Below are positions 45,311-56,237 of a stretch of 64,000 nucleotides of DNA, piece by piece. Under the pieces are notes generated by a model. That model was not told where the DNA came from, did not search any database, and worked only from the letters and a program-made list of their open reading frames with translations. How positions within the stretch are numbered: position 1 is the stretch's first letter; each line of letters opens with the position of its first letter. The stretch comes from Isoetes taiwanensis. Taxonomy: Eukaryota; Streptophyta; Lycopodiopsida; Isoetales; Isoetaceae. The stretch lies in the NCBI GenBank assembly GCA_021234155.1, contig JAJEKV010000024.1:13118913-13182912 (forward strand), in the 5' to 3' direction. The position numbers were made by a program, and so were the translations under genes.

Positions 45311-46212
45311 AGCTTTGTAACTGATCATGGGTGCTTTTTTTTTTTTACCTACTCAAAAAATCATGTCGCGACATTGGTGTTAGAAAGGCGCTTGTACCGT
45401 ACAACCCTTCATGTTTCTTCATGCACTTCACCCACCATAGCCAGCCTTGAGCGGGAGTTCCAGATCAATCAGAACTGCTAATTTTGGCAGTCATCGATCC
45501 CGAAATTCAAGTTTGCAATGCCCAATTTGATTGGATTTTTCTCGCCCAATTCATTATATTGCACCTTCAGAATTATGTTGTTTCAATGTTTCTAGAATCA
45601 CAGCTATGGTTCTTGATTGGAGTCAAGAATTCATTGCTTCTGTGTCCAAGAATTGTGTGAATTTGGATGCTGGCAGATTGCTAGTGGGCATGCAAGTGTT
45701 CATCAACAAGTCTGAATGATTTCTGGAGTGCTGTTCTTAATTTGCAGAAAATTATCTTGAAGAATTGCCTTCACAAATCAAAGCCGTGACTCGCATTTCA
45801 TCACGTACGTACAGTTACCTTTAGATCATAGGCAACAATGGCAAACCTCGTAGTACTTATTTACAATGGATTTCGCAGGGAATGAAGAAACTACAGATGA
45901 AATAAAAAATTCAGACCAAGAGCTTCATCAAGAAGATAAAAGATAAGGTATTCCTTGTTAAATGCTTCTGCTATTAAATTATTATTTTCTTCGTTTAATA
46001 TTATTGATTGTAAATATGTAATGCTTTCAGATGAACAGAATTCATTTAATGGTGCTATTTTGATGGAATCTGCTGATTTTATGGGCTTTGAACATGATTT
46101 CAGCATTCAAGCATGGATTGAACCATTATAATTAATTTAAATTTGCTAATTGGTTTATATAAAGTAAACTGACATGATAAAATTACAAGAGAGTATGGTG
46201 TAAAAGAGGTAC
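45311..46212. other. No gene recognised
   Basis: Contains only short open frames and a poly-T run near 45,335. Nothing is supported. Confidence 0.4.
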
Positions 46213-48057
46213 CCTTAACCAACTGGGCAAAACCATCTACACGTTTATGAGTAGTCGCTTCTGCCCATTTATGCCAGTGTTTCAGGAACGCAACACCAAG
46301 ATCAACTCGAGCAGTCTCCTGTGGGTCTGTTACAATCTCTCCCACTAGAACTATGCTCGTCCTCGAGCATCACAAACCATAGATCACACTATCCCATGGT
46401 GTCCAAGACCTAGCCGTGATCTATCATAACGGTATTCCGGGTCATACTTGCCCCCATGGAGACTCGAACTTGTGACGTTCCACGTATTTATATGGTATAC
46501 GTATAAATATACTGACACGTCACGTAGTAGGCATACGCCACCATGGGGTATGTTAACCTAGGGGGTTGACCTAAAAGGGATTAATTTAGCTATGCTAAAT
46601 TAATAAAACCTAATTAAGGGTATTTTTGTCTTAATTAACGTAATTAGTTTAATTAGTTAATTAATGACATGCCACCTGGCCCAAATCGATTGGGCAAGGC
46701 AGGGTTTCCAATTGGGACACCCAAATTAGGGCTTTTGGGCCCCAATTCGAATTAAGAGCAGTTGGAGATGGAGGAGGAGAAGCAGCAGCCAGGCACCCTT
46801 CAGCTAGTCAAGATGGAGCAGCCCAAGACCGATTTGACGGTTAGTCAGTAGGTTACTTTGTTGATCTATAGCATAGCGCCTCTCTGTGGTGTGTTCTCTC
46901 TCTGTTTTTCTCTGTGGTTTACCTGTTAGGCTAACCCTTGATTGATATGGTGAGTATTCTTATCTCTAGTCTCTGTATGTGCTTTGGTGGATGGTTTAGT
47001 AGTTCTTTGCTTAGTTAGCACTCCAGAGATGGGGGATTACGGGGGGTAGAGACCTCTGAGTCCATGTATTGTAGTATGCTCCTAGATATAGCCCTGTATT
47101 ATTCCCATTAGATGCGGCCTGTGCACAGGATCCCACCGAGATGTGGAATCTATGGCATTATTGAAGCACCAGATAAGGGGCCGTAGTGATGAAGTGTGGG
47201 GCCGGGTCTCGCCTGAGCATAAAAGGCTACGGGGACTCCTATGGTGAGCTAGGCCTGATAGCCGGTCACGTAGAGGGCCGGGTATGGGTCTGACACTCCC
47301 TGGGTACAGAGGTGTGATCATCTTGTACTTTGAAGATAAAGTTAGGGGAGTAAGTCGGGTATGGATGCGGGGGGCGCTGATGCGGCACGTGTCCTCTAGC
47401 TCACCCATGGATTCACTGCGACTTTGGGAGGAGACGCCTCTCTGACCTGCCTCATCGGACCGGGGAGATGTAACCCGGAGTAGTCCCGAAGGGTGATTCC
47501 TTGGGATTGCGTCTCTGGAAGGCTACAATGGCGCCATAGCTTGATTCAGCTCATCTGCAAAGTGTGCACAGGAGGGGCGGATGGAGTGGACAACCCTAGC
47601 CACTGTTCTATGCCAGCCAACGCCAGGTTATACCTCTGTCTGCTGATCTCTTGAGACCGAGCCGTCAGTCCATCCTCACAGGAGTCTGAGCCAGGGTAGA
47701 ACCTGGGGTTTGGGGCCTTTTCCTTAGGATTAGATGCATTTTCTTTGCCGTTAGTACTTGTATGGATGTGCCACCCTTCGTGGTGGTTATTTTTGTATGA
47801 TTTATGCTGTATGCTAACATGTATTCACGCTTCCGCGACTTAGGAGTCCCATTGAAGGCGTGGGCCGAATGACACCTTCGTGTCCTTCACCCGGCCATCT
47901 TTCTATGGATGGTCCGAGCTAGACGGAGGGCCCTGCTCATGGTGAGCTGATTGCCATGGGAGGGGGAAGTCCCTGTATGTATATGTTCGGAGCGCCGTAT
48001 ATATTCAGGGACCGTCACAGAACTCGAGCCCTGCTCTGATACCAAATGTAATGTCCT
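46213..48057 (-). repeat. 291-bp dispersed repeat unit interrupted by a solo LTR
   Basis: Left part 46,213-46,470 and right part 48,020-48,057 together make one unit of about 291 bp, matching the uninterrupted units at 55,503-55,794 and 55,807-56,095. On the minus strand the unit contains TTTGGTATCAGAGC, a B-box-like GAGTTCGAGTCTCC and, at its end, an A-box-like TGCCCAGTTGGTTAAGG. Whether it is a SINE, a retrotransposon leader or another repeat I cannot decide. Confidence 0.75.
46471..48019. mobile_element. Solo LTR (1,549 bp) with GAACT target duplication
   Basis: The segment starts TGTGACG and ends CGTCACA, perfect 7-bp inverted ends with the TG...CA signature. GAACT occurs immediately before (46,466-46,470) and after (48,020-48,024). 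Related units at 55.76 kb read straight through the same point, giving an independent empty site. No internal coding region or second LTR is present, so this is best read as a solo LTR left by recombination of a large LTR retrotransposon, probably Ty3/gypsy from its length and ends. Confidence 0.85.
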
Positions 48058-48060
48058 TAC

Positions 48061-48780
48061 AAGTCTGCCGCCAATGCAGAATGGCGAAAAGTTTTTCTCA
48101 ATGATGCTGAAATAGCAAATTGTTTTTATAGTGCTCCTCTTTCACTGCAAAACAGTCCAAACTTTGATCCTCGTTTTCGACGTAGATTACCATGGGACCA
48201 AGCTGGAAACACCACTAATTGGGCTATAATTCCTGGAGATGATTGGTCAAGCACACGGAACATTCTCAACAATCTCCATAGCTTTGTGAGCAAAGCTCAA
48301 GTCAGCCCTGATCCAGTTATATATGAACAAGCCAAGTTTGCTAAACTCTTGGAGATTATCATCCACCCACATGTCAGTGCTAAAGACACTCTTGTCAATA
48401 TTAATCCAAATCTGTCATGCAGAAATACAAAAATGGACAGCGCACTCTTCATCAAAGCCAATCATTTACCAGCAGTTCATATTGCCATGTTTGAAAAAAT
48501 GGCTCAAACAGGTTTCTTAATCAAGGCCTCTCTAGCTTATTATGATGCTAAGGTCGCTGCCCAGGGAAAACGGCGTAAAGAGATTTACAACTTTTACCAG
48601 AATTACAAGCATATTCACATCGTACGTGAAGGTGGAGAGCAGGGGGAATGAAGATGATAAGGAAACTACTGATGTAGCGGAAACAGTTCTAGATGCACTT
48701 GCAAACCTGGATGAAGAAGACGAGCAGGAAGAAGATGATAGGAACTTCAAACGACCACGAAGACGTTCGTTGGTACATTA
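48061..48780 (+). pseudogene. Unknown gene fragment with acidic and basic tail
   Basis: The + strand is open from about 48,063 (AANAEWRKVFLNDAEIANCF) to a stop at 48,649-48,651. A frame change then leads into VLDALANLDEEDEQEEDDRN and a basic KRPRRRS end with a stop near 48,779. The frame change is too tight for a normal intron, so a frameshift is likely. The 5' part is cut by the adjacent repeat and solo LTR. The acidic stretch followed by a nuclear-localisation-like tail suggests a nuclear or DNA-binding protein. Family not recognised. Confidence 0.45.
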
Positions 48781-49260
48781 GGGGCAGAAGAAATGACCAT
48801 GCACTTTGAAGATAAAACATTGTTGTTGAGTTTATGTTATTTGCTTTGTTATTATAGTATAATGTTATGAAGTTGTATTAAGTAAACGTAAGTAGGAAAT
48901 AAAGTTATTGGTGCCATGTGGCAACCTGAAACGGTTATGGGACTTGAGCACTATAAAAGGCCCAATGACATTGTAACAAGTAGGAGAGAGATTGGAATAG
49001 AAGTTTATGTTGATCATATAATTGTCTCTTCATGTGCTAAATGTTGGTCTTTATTTCGTTGCCCTTTGTATTGTCGCTTACATTCATAATAACAAGAAAA
49101 TTCCTAATATTGAATATGTGAAGAACCTAAAAGTAGCATAGCAAGAACCGAATTCAGGGTTTCCATGGAAGCGTCTTTGGCTCCAAACGGTTTCTTCCTA
49201 GTTTATTTGCTCCAAGCTTCTGGCAATGACGGCATTTGAGTCTTCAGGTAAAAACCATTT
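48781..49260. other. Intergenic with promoter-like sequence
   Basis: CACTATAAAAGGCCC near 48,950 is a good TATA-box-like motif about 550 bp upstream of the gene at 49.5 kb. It could be that gene's promoter or an LTR remnant. I see no gene here. Confidence 0.35.
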
Positions 49261-49269
49261 AAGATCTTG

Positions 49270-50104
49270 CTGACGAAAGACCTCCTTGGAAGCTTCCGTC
49301 TAACACTGTTAATGGGTTTGCTAGTTCCATCTTCTGAGATTACGGTGGATTATGGATCACGGTCTGAGCTTGAATGGGCAAATATCTTTGCAAGTACTTG
49401 GGTGAGTATTTGTTAGTTTGCTCTGTGCTTACTTAGTGTTAGCAAAGTGAGAGTTTGTTAACAAGGATGATGTTGATAGGACAGATCGGCTGGACTGTGC
49501 CAGGGTGGAAGGGACCAAGCAAATACACAGCATCCGGACATACTTGGCCAAATCAAGCACAAGGGTGGCTCATAGAGGTTTAAGTTATTTCTATGGTAAC
49601 TGTTTGAAAGGAAACTGGTCATCTTGTGTGAACAAGCACAGGTTGAATAATTGGAAATATGTTACACTAAAGCCAGATAAGTCTACTGGTGAAGGTACTG
49701 AAGACGAAATCGATGAGGCATTTTTTGAAGGTGATGGAGAATGGCTTAGTGGAAACATAGAGGAAGGTGATAACTTTGCTGTTGTAGCCGAGGAGGGAAA
49801 TCAGGAGAATGCAGATTTCTATGTGGTCAAATGTGTTAAGCCGAGGCATATCCTTGACAGAATTGTCAAGGATAGCTGGGGTCAGACCTTTAATGTGGAT
49901 GAACATGTGTTGGCTGGTTTGTACTATGCTGTCCAGCCCGATGGTAGTTGGGAGCTACTTGAAGACAAAGGCCTGACCTTCCAGTACAGTCATCACGTAT
50001 CAGCTATCAAGTTTGAGATGAATCAGATTCCTGGCACCAACAGATTTTCCCTTGAACAGGCTACTCACCAGATGATCCTTGACAGTCTGCCATATGAAGG
50101 TTGA
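49270..50104 (+). CDS. Unknown protein, at least 199 residues in the last exon
   Basis: The main open frame is 49,505-50,104. An upstream exon ending SELEWANIFASTW at about 49,404 (donor GTGAGT) is plausible, though the junction phase is not proved. The product has an N-terminal Cys/Trp-containing part (LKGNWSSCVNKHRLNNWKY), an acidic linker (EGTEDEIDEAFFEGDGEW) and a compact region (EGDNFAVVAEEGNQENADFY, then SWGQTFNVDEHVLAGLYY) that could be a small beta-barrel of BAH or chromo-like type. That is only a shape impression. The frame is clean for 200 codons, unlike most sequence nearby. I do not recognise the family. Confidence 0.5.
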
Positions 50105-50400
50105 ATATTGATCTAGTTGTTTTATCATTTTAATAGGTCTGTAGTTACTTGTTTACTTGTCTCAAATTTTGATGATTGTATTGGAGACAATGTTTGTGAG
50201 ACAATGTTTGTAGTATTGGACTGCTGTATTGCAGTATTTTAGTATTGGAGACAATGCTTGTAGTATTGGAGAGTAAGCTTGGTATATATTACAGAAAATT
50301 GTAAACTCAAGATTAGAGACATCACTCAAGATACTCAATACTCAAGATAACACAAAGCAATCATACATATATTACAAAAGGGTAGTGTACAATGGTTATT

Positions 50401-53400
50401 TCATGAGTCATTGAAGTTTTCAGATTGATGCTCGTCGCCAGGCAGGTTGTCCAGCAACTGCCTTTGTACTTCTACTGGAGCATTGAGGATATAGTAGGCC
50501 GAGACAAGATAGTTGTTGAGACAGTTTTCCAGCACTGCAACTGTCTCCTCTTCCAACCATGCATCAGTGATGTCTATTTGTGAGATGGTTTCCTATACTG
50601 TATGAGAAGACAAGTAATCCAATGCTGGACACACCCTGGTCTGCAAAAAGTTGTCCTCTTCTTGCCCCTTGAAAGGCATAACAGGAACGGTTGTGTGTGC
50701 AGGGTTTAGAAACCCTTTGTGTAGGCTGCATCTACCAAGAAAATCATACCATGATATTCAGAAAAATCCTCAAGTACAACCTTCAGCTCCTTGAAAAAAA
50801 GTTGCTTTGCTGTGCTGGTTGGATGCTCGCATGCAAAGCAATGCTCTTGACCATATACCTTCAAGAATTTGGTCCGCAAATCTGGGAACAATGCATCCAC
50901 CATGTCCCTTGTATTCCGAAGTAGAGAAGCACTCCAGATCACAATATCAAACCTCTGCAGTGCCCACTCCACAAACTCATGATACCCTAGTCTGCAAAGA
51001 GGTACTTACTTGCAGTTTCTTTTACAACATGGTTCGTTTGTGGTGGAGGCAAGAATTTATGGTTTATTCTCCTCTGTTGTGTCTGTGCCAGTACACTATT
51101 TATGTCAAGCACCATCAACTTCCGTCTGGGTGTCCATCCCTCGACGTTTGCAACCACTATCGATGTGTGCTGCATCGTGCTTGTTTGTGCTGCGATGTGT
51201 GCTGGACTCTGCTGGGAAGTGCTATCGAGAGGTGCTGGACGTTGCTGCGACCTGCTGGACTCTGCTTTATCTTTGCTACCAGATGATGGAGAGTGCTGAT
51301 AGCCATAGTTAGATACATCTGCAATAGTATCTCCCTGCCCCCAATGTATGGGTGTTTCCTGGCTATCAGTAACCCTTGCAGTGACCTGTCTTGTTAAAAA
51401 GACTAGTCTAGACCAGTAAAAGTCAGTTTACAGATTACTGTGGCTGGTTTACTGGTTACTGTAAAGATCCCCGGCGTGGTAGAACTTAAAAGCCTATACA
51501 TGTCCTCCACTTTGGCTGCTCGTTGGCAGTGGGACAAAAACTAGCTAGTTTGTAAAAAGACTAGTCTAGACCAGTAAAAGTTGGTTTACAGATTACTGTG
51601 GCTGGTTTACTGGTTACTGTAACCTGCATGCAAGGATGAGCTCCAATTACCAACTGAAATTTGTAGAGAATACACATTTTGAAATATAACAGGATAACAG
51701 GCACCTTTTGTATGTTAGAGTTTGTGCCAAGTGAAATAAGACAAGAAAATAACTGCTTGAACCTAAATATTGGATTGCACCTTTTATATGTAAGAGGTTG
51801 TTTTGGCACTTTGGTTTCTTCATTATCTGTGTGGGTTCTCTCACTATCTTCATCTTCTGTATCACTAAGTACCACTTGTGTCTGCCTTCTCCTTCTGCAG
51901 GCAAATGCATATTGATCCCTAGGTTGAAACTCCAAACAAATTTTACAAGGACACAATGGGGGAAAATAAATATATTATGGTATTAAACAAAAACCTTTTA
52001 ACTGCTCGTTTTGGCGAGTCTTGTGCAATAAAAAATGGGCCTGAAACAAGTATGGAAAAATTACATTAGACTGAGGGTTTTTTCCCTAGTGCGACGTCTA
52101 TAGGCACATCCTCATCAACCGAATCATCTGACTCACCCTCACTCTCGGGTTCTGTAACATTTTTGGTCCTTGACCTTGTGAGCCTTGTGCATCGGGTCAC
52201 AACCTTGTTGACCTGCTTCTCCACATCTTCAACATCCTTGTCTGACCCTGCATCAACAGTGTTAGAGGAGGCCTTTGTAGAGGCAGCTGCAGAATTTGGA
52301 ACTATAGTGTATTTGTGAACTTCGTCAGAACTACTGGAATCTGCTTTGGACCGTGTTTGTGTCTTCAGCACTGTGCTTTCAGGTGCTGCATTGTGCTGCT
52401 GACTGCTTGACTCCTGCTGTGCACTGTCTACAGGCGCTTCTAATGTTCCCAATTCAGGAAACAGGCGTGTACCTTTTTTGGCTGTTCTTGCTTGTGGAGT
52501 TCGAGCCCTTGTAGACTTATGTCTGGGGGTCCTTTTACTAAGAGGTGTTTTAACATGCTTCCTTTTCCTGTTGCTGTCTAGAGTTGTAGCTACCACCTCA
52601 TCTATTTCAATTGTCTCAACTATGTGTTTGTGTGCTGCCCCAGCATATAAGGGTTCCTGCTTGACTGTCTTCCCCAATTCCTCCACTAAGCCTGCTGGAA
52701 CTGTTTCTGAGCATTCAAGGCAGTGTGTCTTCTCCAAAAGCAAAGTGGTGCAGCTGATATACATTTCAGCTTCAGACTAAGGGTGTAATCATCCTGGAAT
52801 GCGAGCCCGCATGTGGAGCATCTCTCCTCATCTCCAATTGGCAACCTGAATGGCACAGGATAGATGCTCACAAGCTAGCCAGCTCTCTTTGTAAGTTCCC
52901 TGAGCCTGTTGACATTCTGTAAATGCTGCTGGGCTTTTGCAAGCTGCACTTCATTGTTTGCAACCTCAGCAGCTACAGTGGCCACCTGTTGAACTATCCC
53001 GTCATCTACTGGGCCACCCCCCATTTCAACAAGGGTTTTGAGCATATACTCTGCCATGTCTTTCTCTCTCTCTCTAAGCTCAGTAGCTCAGCAGAGGCAC
53101 CAGCATCAGAACCTGTCAGGGCTTGAAGACGTGAGATGTTGTCTTTTATTTTCTGCAATTTTTCTTGTAAAGCCGAGAAGAAAGCTCCCTCAGCCTGGGA
53201 CTGGACAACTAGCTCCTTCTTGGAGACTAAATCAGCCTGCTGCGTATTTAGGGTTTCCTGCAAAGCTTTGCACATGACTTCCAGGCGTGATATGTTCTCC
53301 CCATAAGCTGTGTAAGCTGTTGGGCACATTGCAACTCTCCTAATGGACGGCCTCCCTTCTAATTTAATACCAGTGCCTCCTGAAACTTGCCTTTCTGCTA

Positions 53401-53963
53401 TGCTTTCAGGTGCTGTGGCTTGCTGAGATTTGATGGTCTCTGCTCTGCTTGCTGGAGCACTGCTGGTGGGTTCACATTTAACCTTGCTGCTGTAGGCTCT
53501 ACTCTTTGCTGCAACTGCTGCCCAATTAAACTTGAACTTCTCTGGATCCTGCTTTGCTCTCTGGCAGTTATTGAATGCAAATAGGTATGATACTGTCTTT
53601 CTAACTTCTCTGTTCTTCAATCCGTCCGGGTATATTTTGCTCAGAAGTTCAATTAGAGCTTCTTCATGCTCTGGCCTTACCTTGTCAATAGAAGTTTTGC
53701 CAGGAATAACCCCGTTGGTATCCCAAACTTCATAGTACTCTGCTGCAGATATGAGGTCTGTTCGAAATTGAGAGGGATGAACGCCCTCGTTTGGCAGATC
53801 CGCATACGCATGGAAGTCTTCTTCGATTCGGCAATCAGCCAGGTCCGGTCTTAAGGGACCCTAAACCCATAGAAATTTTGTTTAGTTGCTTTTTGCTTAC
53901 CCGGCGCATGGCCTCCGTTGGAATTACTGCTTGAGCGGGCGGATCAATCACCTTCTTTACCAT
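50401..53963 (-). pseudogene. Decayed gene ending in an FCP1/NIF-like HAD phosphatase domain
   Basis: Exon 1 (53,963-53,901, MVKKVIDPPAQAVIPTEAMR) joins by GT-AG to exon 2 from 53,860, open to about 53,070. There a (CT)n run marks a frameshift and the frame continues as KDMAEYMLKTLVEMGGG. Further down are a Cys pattern (CSTCGLAF...HCLEC) and a Lys/Arg-rich segment (NRKRKHVKTPLSKRTPRHKS). An acidic Ser-rich part lies at 52,120-52,060 and a small exon near 51,900. The C-terminal domain spans 51,125-50,590: KLMVLDINSVLA, RFDIVIWSASLLRN, HCFACEHP, LFFKELKVV and LNPAHTTVPVMPF are NLI-interacting/FCP1-type motifs. The usual DxDxT is changed to DIN, as in catalytically doubtful plant members. Stops at 52,877 and near 50,997, and frameshifts near 52,765 and 50,710, make it a pseudogene. 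Confidence 0.6.
51395..51622. repeat. 70-bp direct repeat pair in the NIF-like pseudogene
   Basis: 51,395-51,464 and 51,553-51,622 are identical except for two bases (TAAAAAGACTAGTCTAGACC ... GGTTACTGTAA). They are separated by 88 bp and lie in a presumed intron. They could be remains of a small insertion or a local duplication. Confidence 0.85.
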
Positions 53964-54297
53964 GGTTGATCTGTTTGTTTATTGTGGAAATCCGAGAGCA
54001 CAAATTCGCGGGTTGCTTGGCCGGAGTAGAGAAAGTTGGGGAAGAGAGATTTGGAAAACTCAAATTCGAAAGTTAGTTTGTCTAATGGTTACAGATTGCA
54101 GGGGTCGCATTCATTATCGCGGGCGGCAAACAGGTAATGATTGTATAAACGGGTACGGGCTAGACGACTAGACGGGCAGAAAATAGGTGGTACTATATAG
54201 GTGAAGGGTGGGGAAAAAATGTATGAAGGGTGGAAAAAAATGTATTTTGGGTGCTGGGCTCGCGTTTATTTGCTACCCACTAGCATACTTTTACCCA
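53964..54297. other. No gene recognised
   Basis: Region upstream of the NIF-like pseudogene. It contains a decayed direct repeat of GAAGGGTGG followed by AAAAAAATGTAT near 54,202-54,245. Promoter elements are not evident. Confidence 0.4.
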
Positions 54298-55424
54298 GCA
54301 AGCATATTACTATCGGGTTAAAAAAAGCCCGCCTCGAACGGTTTTTGAGGGAAAAACCGTGACAGAAATAGGATTGATGTCAAACTGTACAAACATCTAT
54401 CATGAGGGGAAAGAAATATGTACCTATATCAGGCAAGTGCCGGAGGACCGAGCTAATCCCGGCGATCCATGACCTCTTGAAGGTATGATCCCAACATCGA
54501 GCGCTCAACATCTCATGCAGAGGCTGGCCAGGACGGATCAGCTCAGCATATCGTATCAGAATGTCATCATGTGCCTGACAGCTCTGAAGAGTGTGGCATT
54601 CGTCTTCCACAGCTCCAACTTGGCATCGTTGACAAAGCCTCTCCTGGCACGGCTCCCCAATCCATCTCCTCGTCTCAATCCGGAGATGGTGTGCATCTGT
54701 GTGGATAGAGGCAATGGATCTGCGCTTTTTCACTTTTTCACGGGTAGATGAGTGGTAGCATTGGGGGCTCCGCTCCAACATGGGGTTTATGTGGCATTGG
54801 TAATGTGCCGTCTTGACCCATTCAAGGGTGCTGGCATCCCATAACTTGTTGAGGAAGCATGTATCAAAGTACTGTCTGAGACTGTGGTGATCTGCCTCCG
54901 TTTGTACTCGGACGCACTTGTGCTCCTGCACATTCCATCTGGCCAGCCACTGAGCTCTATTTTCTCGCCAGCAGGCCTTTAGGCATTGAGGCCCCATTGC
55001 CACAATGTAAGCGAGGTTAGGGAGACGAGTATTGTCCATACTGACCACCTTCTGGAAGTAGATGATATGTTTGTCAAGGGCCCCCCTCTGAAGAGGCAAG
55101 AAACCTGTCTCCTGCAACAGTATCTGGTATGGAACTGTGGACTTTATCCCATGCCAAGAAAGCTTTCTGCACCTGCTCTAAGTCATTCCAAGTGGTGAGG
55201 AAAACCACCGGGCCCCAGACCTCGACCCCATACAAAAGTGTAGGTTCTACTAGCATCTTAAATAGGTGCGACTGATGGGCCCAATGATACAGCTCCACCT
55301 TGTGGCTATTGTTCTGCATTGCATAGAATGCCTTCCAACCTGTTGTGGCTCGCAACTGGATGGAATTGACCCAGTTCATGGTAGTTTCAAGATCAAATTT
55401 GTCTAAATAGGAGTTGAAATTCAC
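54298..55424 (-). mobile_element. 5'-truncated LINE fragment 3
   Basis: The minus strand carries the 3' third of the LINE family found at 24.2-27.8 kb. 55,424-55,080 holds MNWVNSIQLRATTGWKAF and LLYGVEVWGPVVFLTTWND. 55,117-54,380 is an open stretch of 245 codons with HHLRIETRRWIGEP and a CxRC...H...C knuckle. The 3' UTR holds the same stem-loop (54,316-54,362). One frame change separates the two stretches. The long open second stretch suggests a younger insertion than the other copies. Similarity ends near 54,298 without a clear tail. Confidence 0.85.
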
Positions 55425-55502
55425 AAGCTATGCTCATTTGAGTTGTTTTTTGTAACATTTCTTTAAACCATTATAACTTGAAAATTTCAACTATAACCTT
55501 CC

Positions 55503-56160
55503 TTGACCATCCCGACCTAACCAAGTAGCCAAAACATCCGGATGTTTATGGGAAATCCATCCCACCCTCCCATGGTGGTGTTAGGAAATGCCACATCAAG
55601 ATCTACTCGAGCGGTCTTCCATGGGTCCATTACAATCTCTCCCATTAGAACTATGCTCTTCCTCAAGCATCATTAAACCATAGACCACATCATTTCATGG
55701 TATCCAAGATCAACCATCCAATCATATCCAAGTCATACATGTCCCGTGGAGACTCAAACTCGAGCCCTGCTCTGGTACCAAATGTAACGTTCCTATACGA
55801 CATGGCCTTAACCAACTGGGCAGAACCTTCTAGATGTTTTATAGTCGCGTCTATGCATTTATGCTAGTGTGTCGAGAATGCCTCACAGACACATTCAAGG
55901 ATCGATACTCGAGCAGTCTCCTATGGGCCCATTACAATCTATTCCACTAGAACTATGCTCGTCCTCGAGTATCTAAGACTATGATTTAACCAGTTATAAC
56001 ATTGCCACTCTGATTAATTATCTGTGCATATAGGAACCCATCATCCATGGAGATTCGAACTTGAGACCTTCTATGATACCAAATGTAATGTTCCTTAACC
56101 ACCCCAGCCTGATCAATTGACCAAAAGATCCAGATGTTTATGGAAAATCCATTACACCCT
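55503..56160 (-). repeat. Two tandem 291-bp repeat units plus the start of a third
   Basis: Units 55,503-55,794 and 55,807-56,095 share CCATTACAATCT, AGAACTATGCTC and the end TACCAAATGTAA(C/T)GTTCC. A third begins at 56,094 (AAGATCCAGATGTTTATGG). On the minus strand each has B-box-like and A-box-like motifs as in the unit at 46.2 kb. These uninterrupted units give the empty site for the solo LTR. Confidence 0.75.
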
Positions 56161-56237
56161 TACAACAACAAAAAGATCAATTAGCGACATGTATAGCGAC
56201 ATCTTCTTAGGCACGGGTAGAGGAGAGATGCTCATTC

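Noticed and set aside
48031-48042. Reverse-complement primer-binding site (GCTCTGATACCA) of a minus-strand LTR element
   Set aside because: The same word is part of the 291-bp repeat unit seen at 55.8 kb without an LTR beside it, so it cannot be used to define an LTR boundary here.
52478-53735. Several + strand open frames
   Set aside because: They are shadows of the long minus-strand coding remnants of the NIF-like pseudogene.
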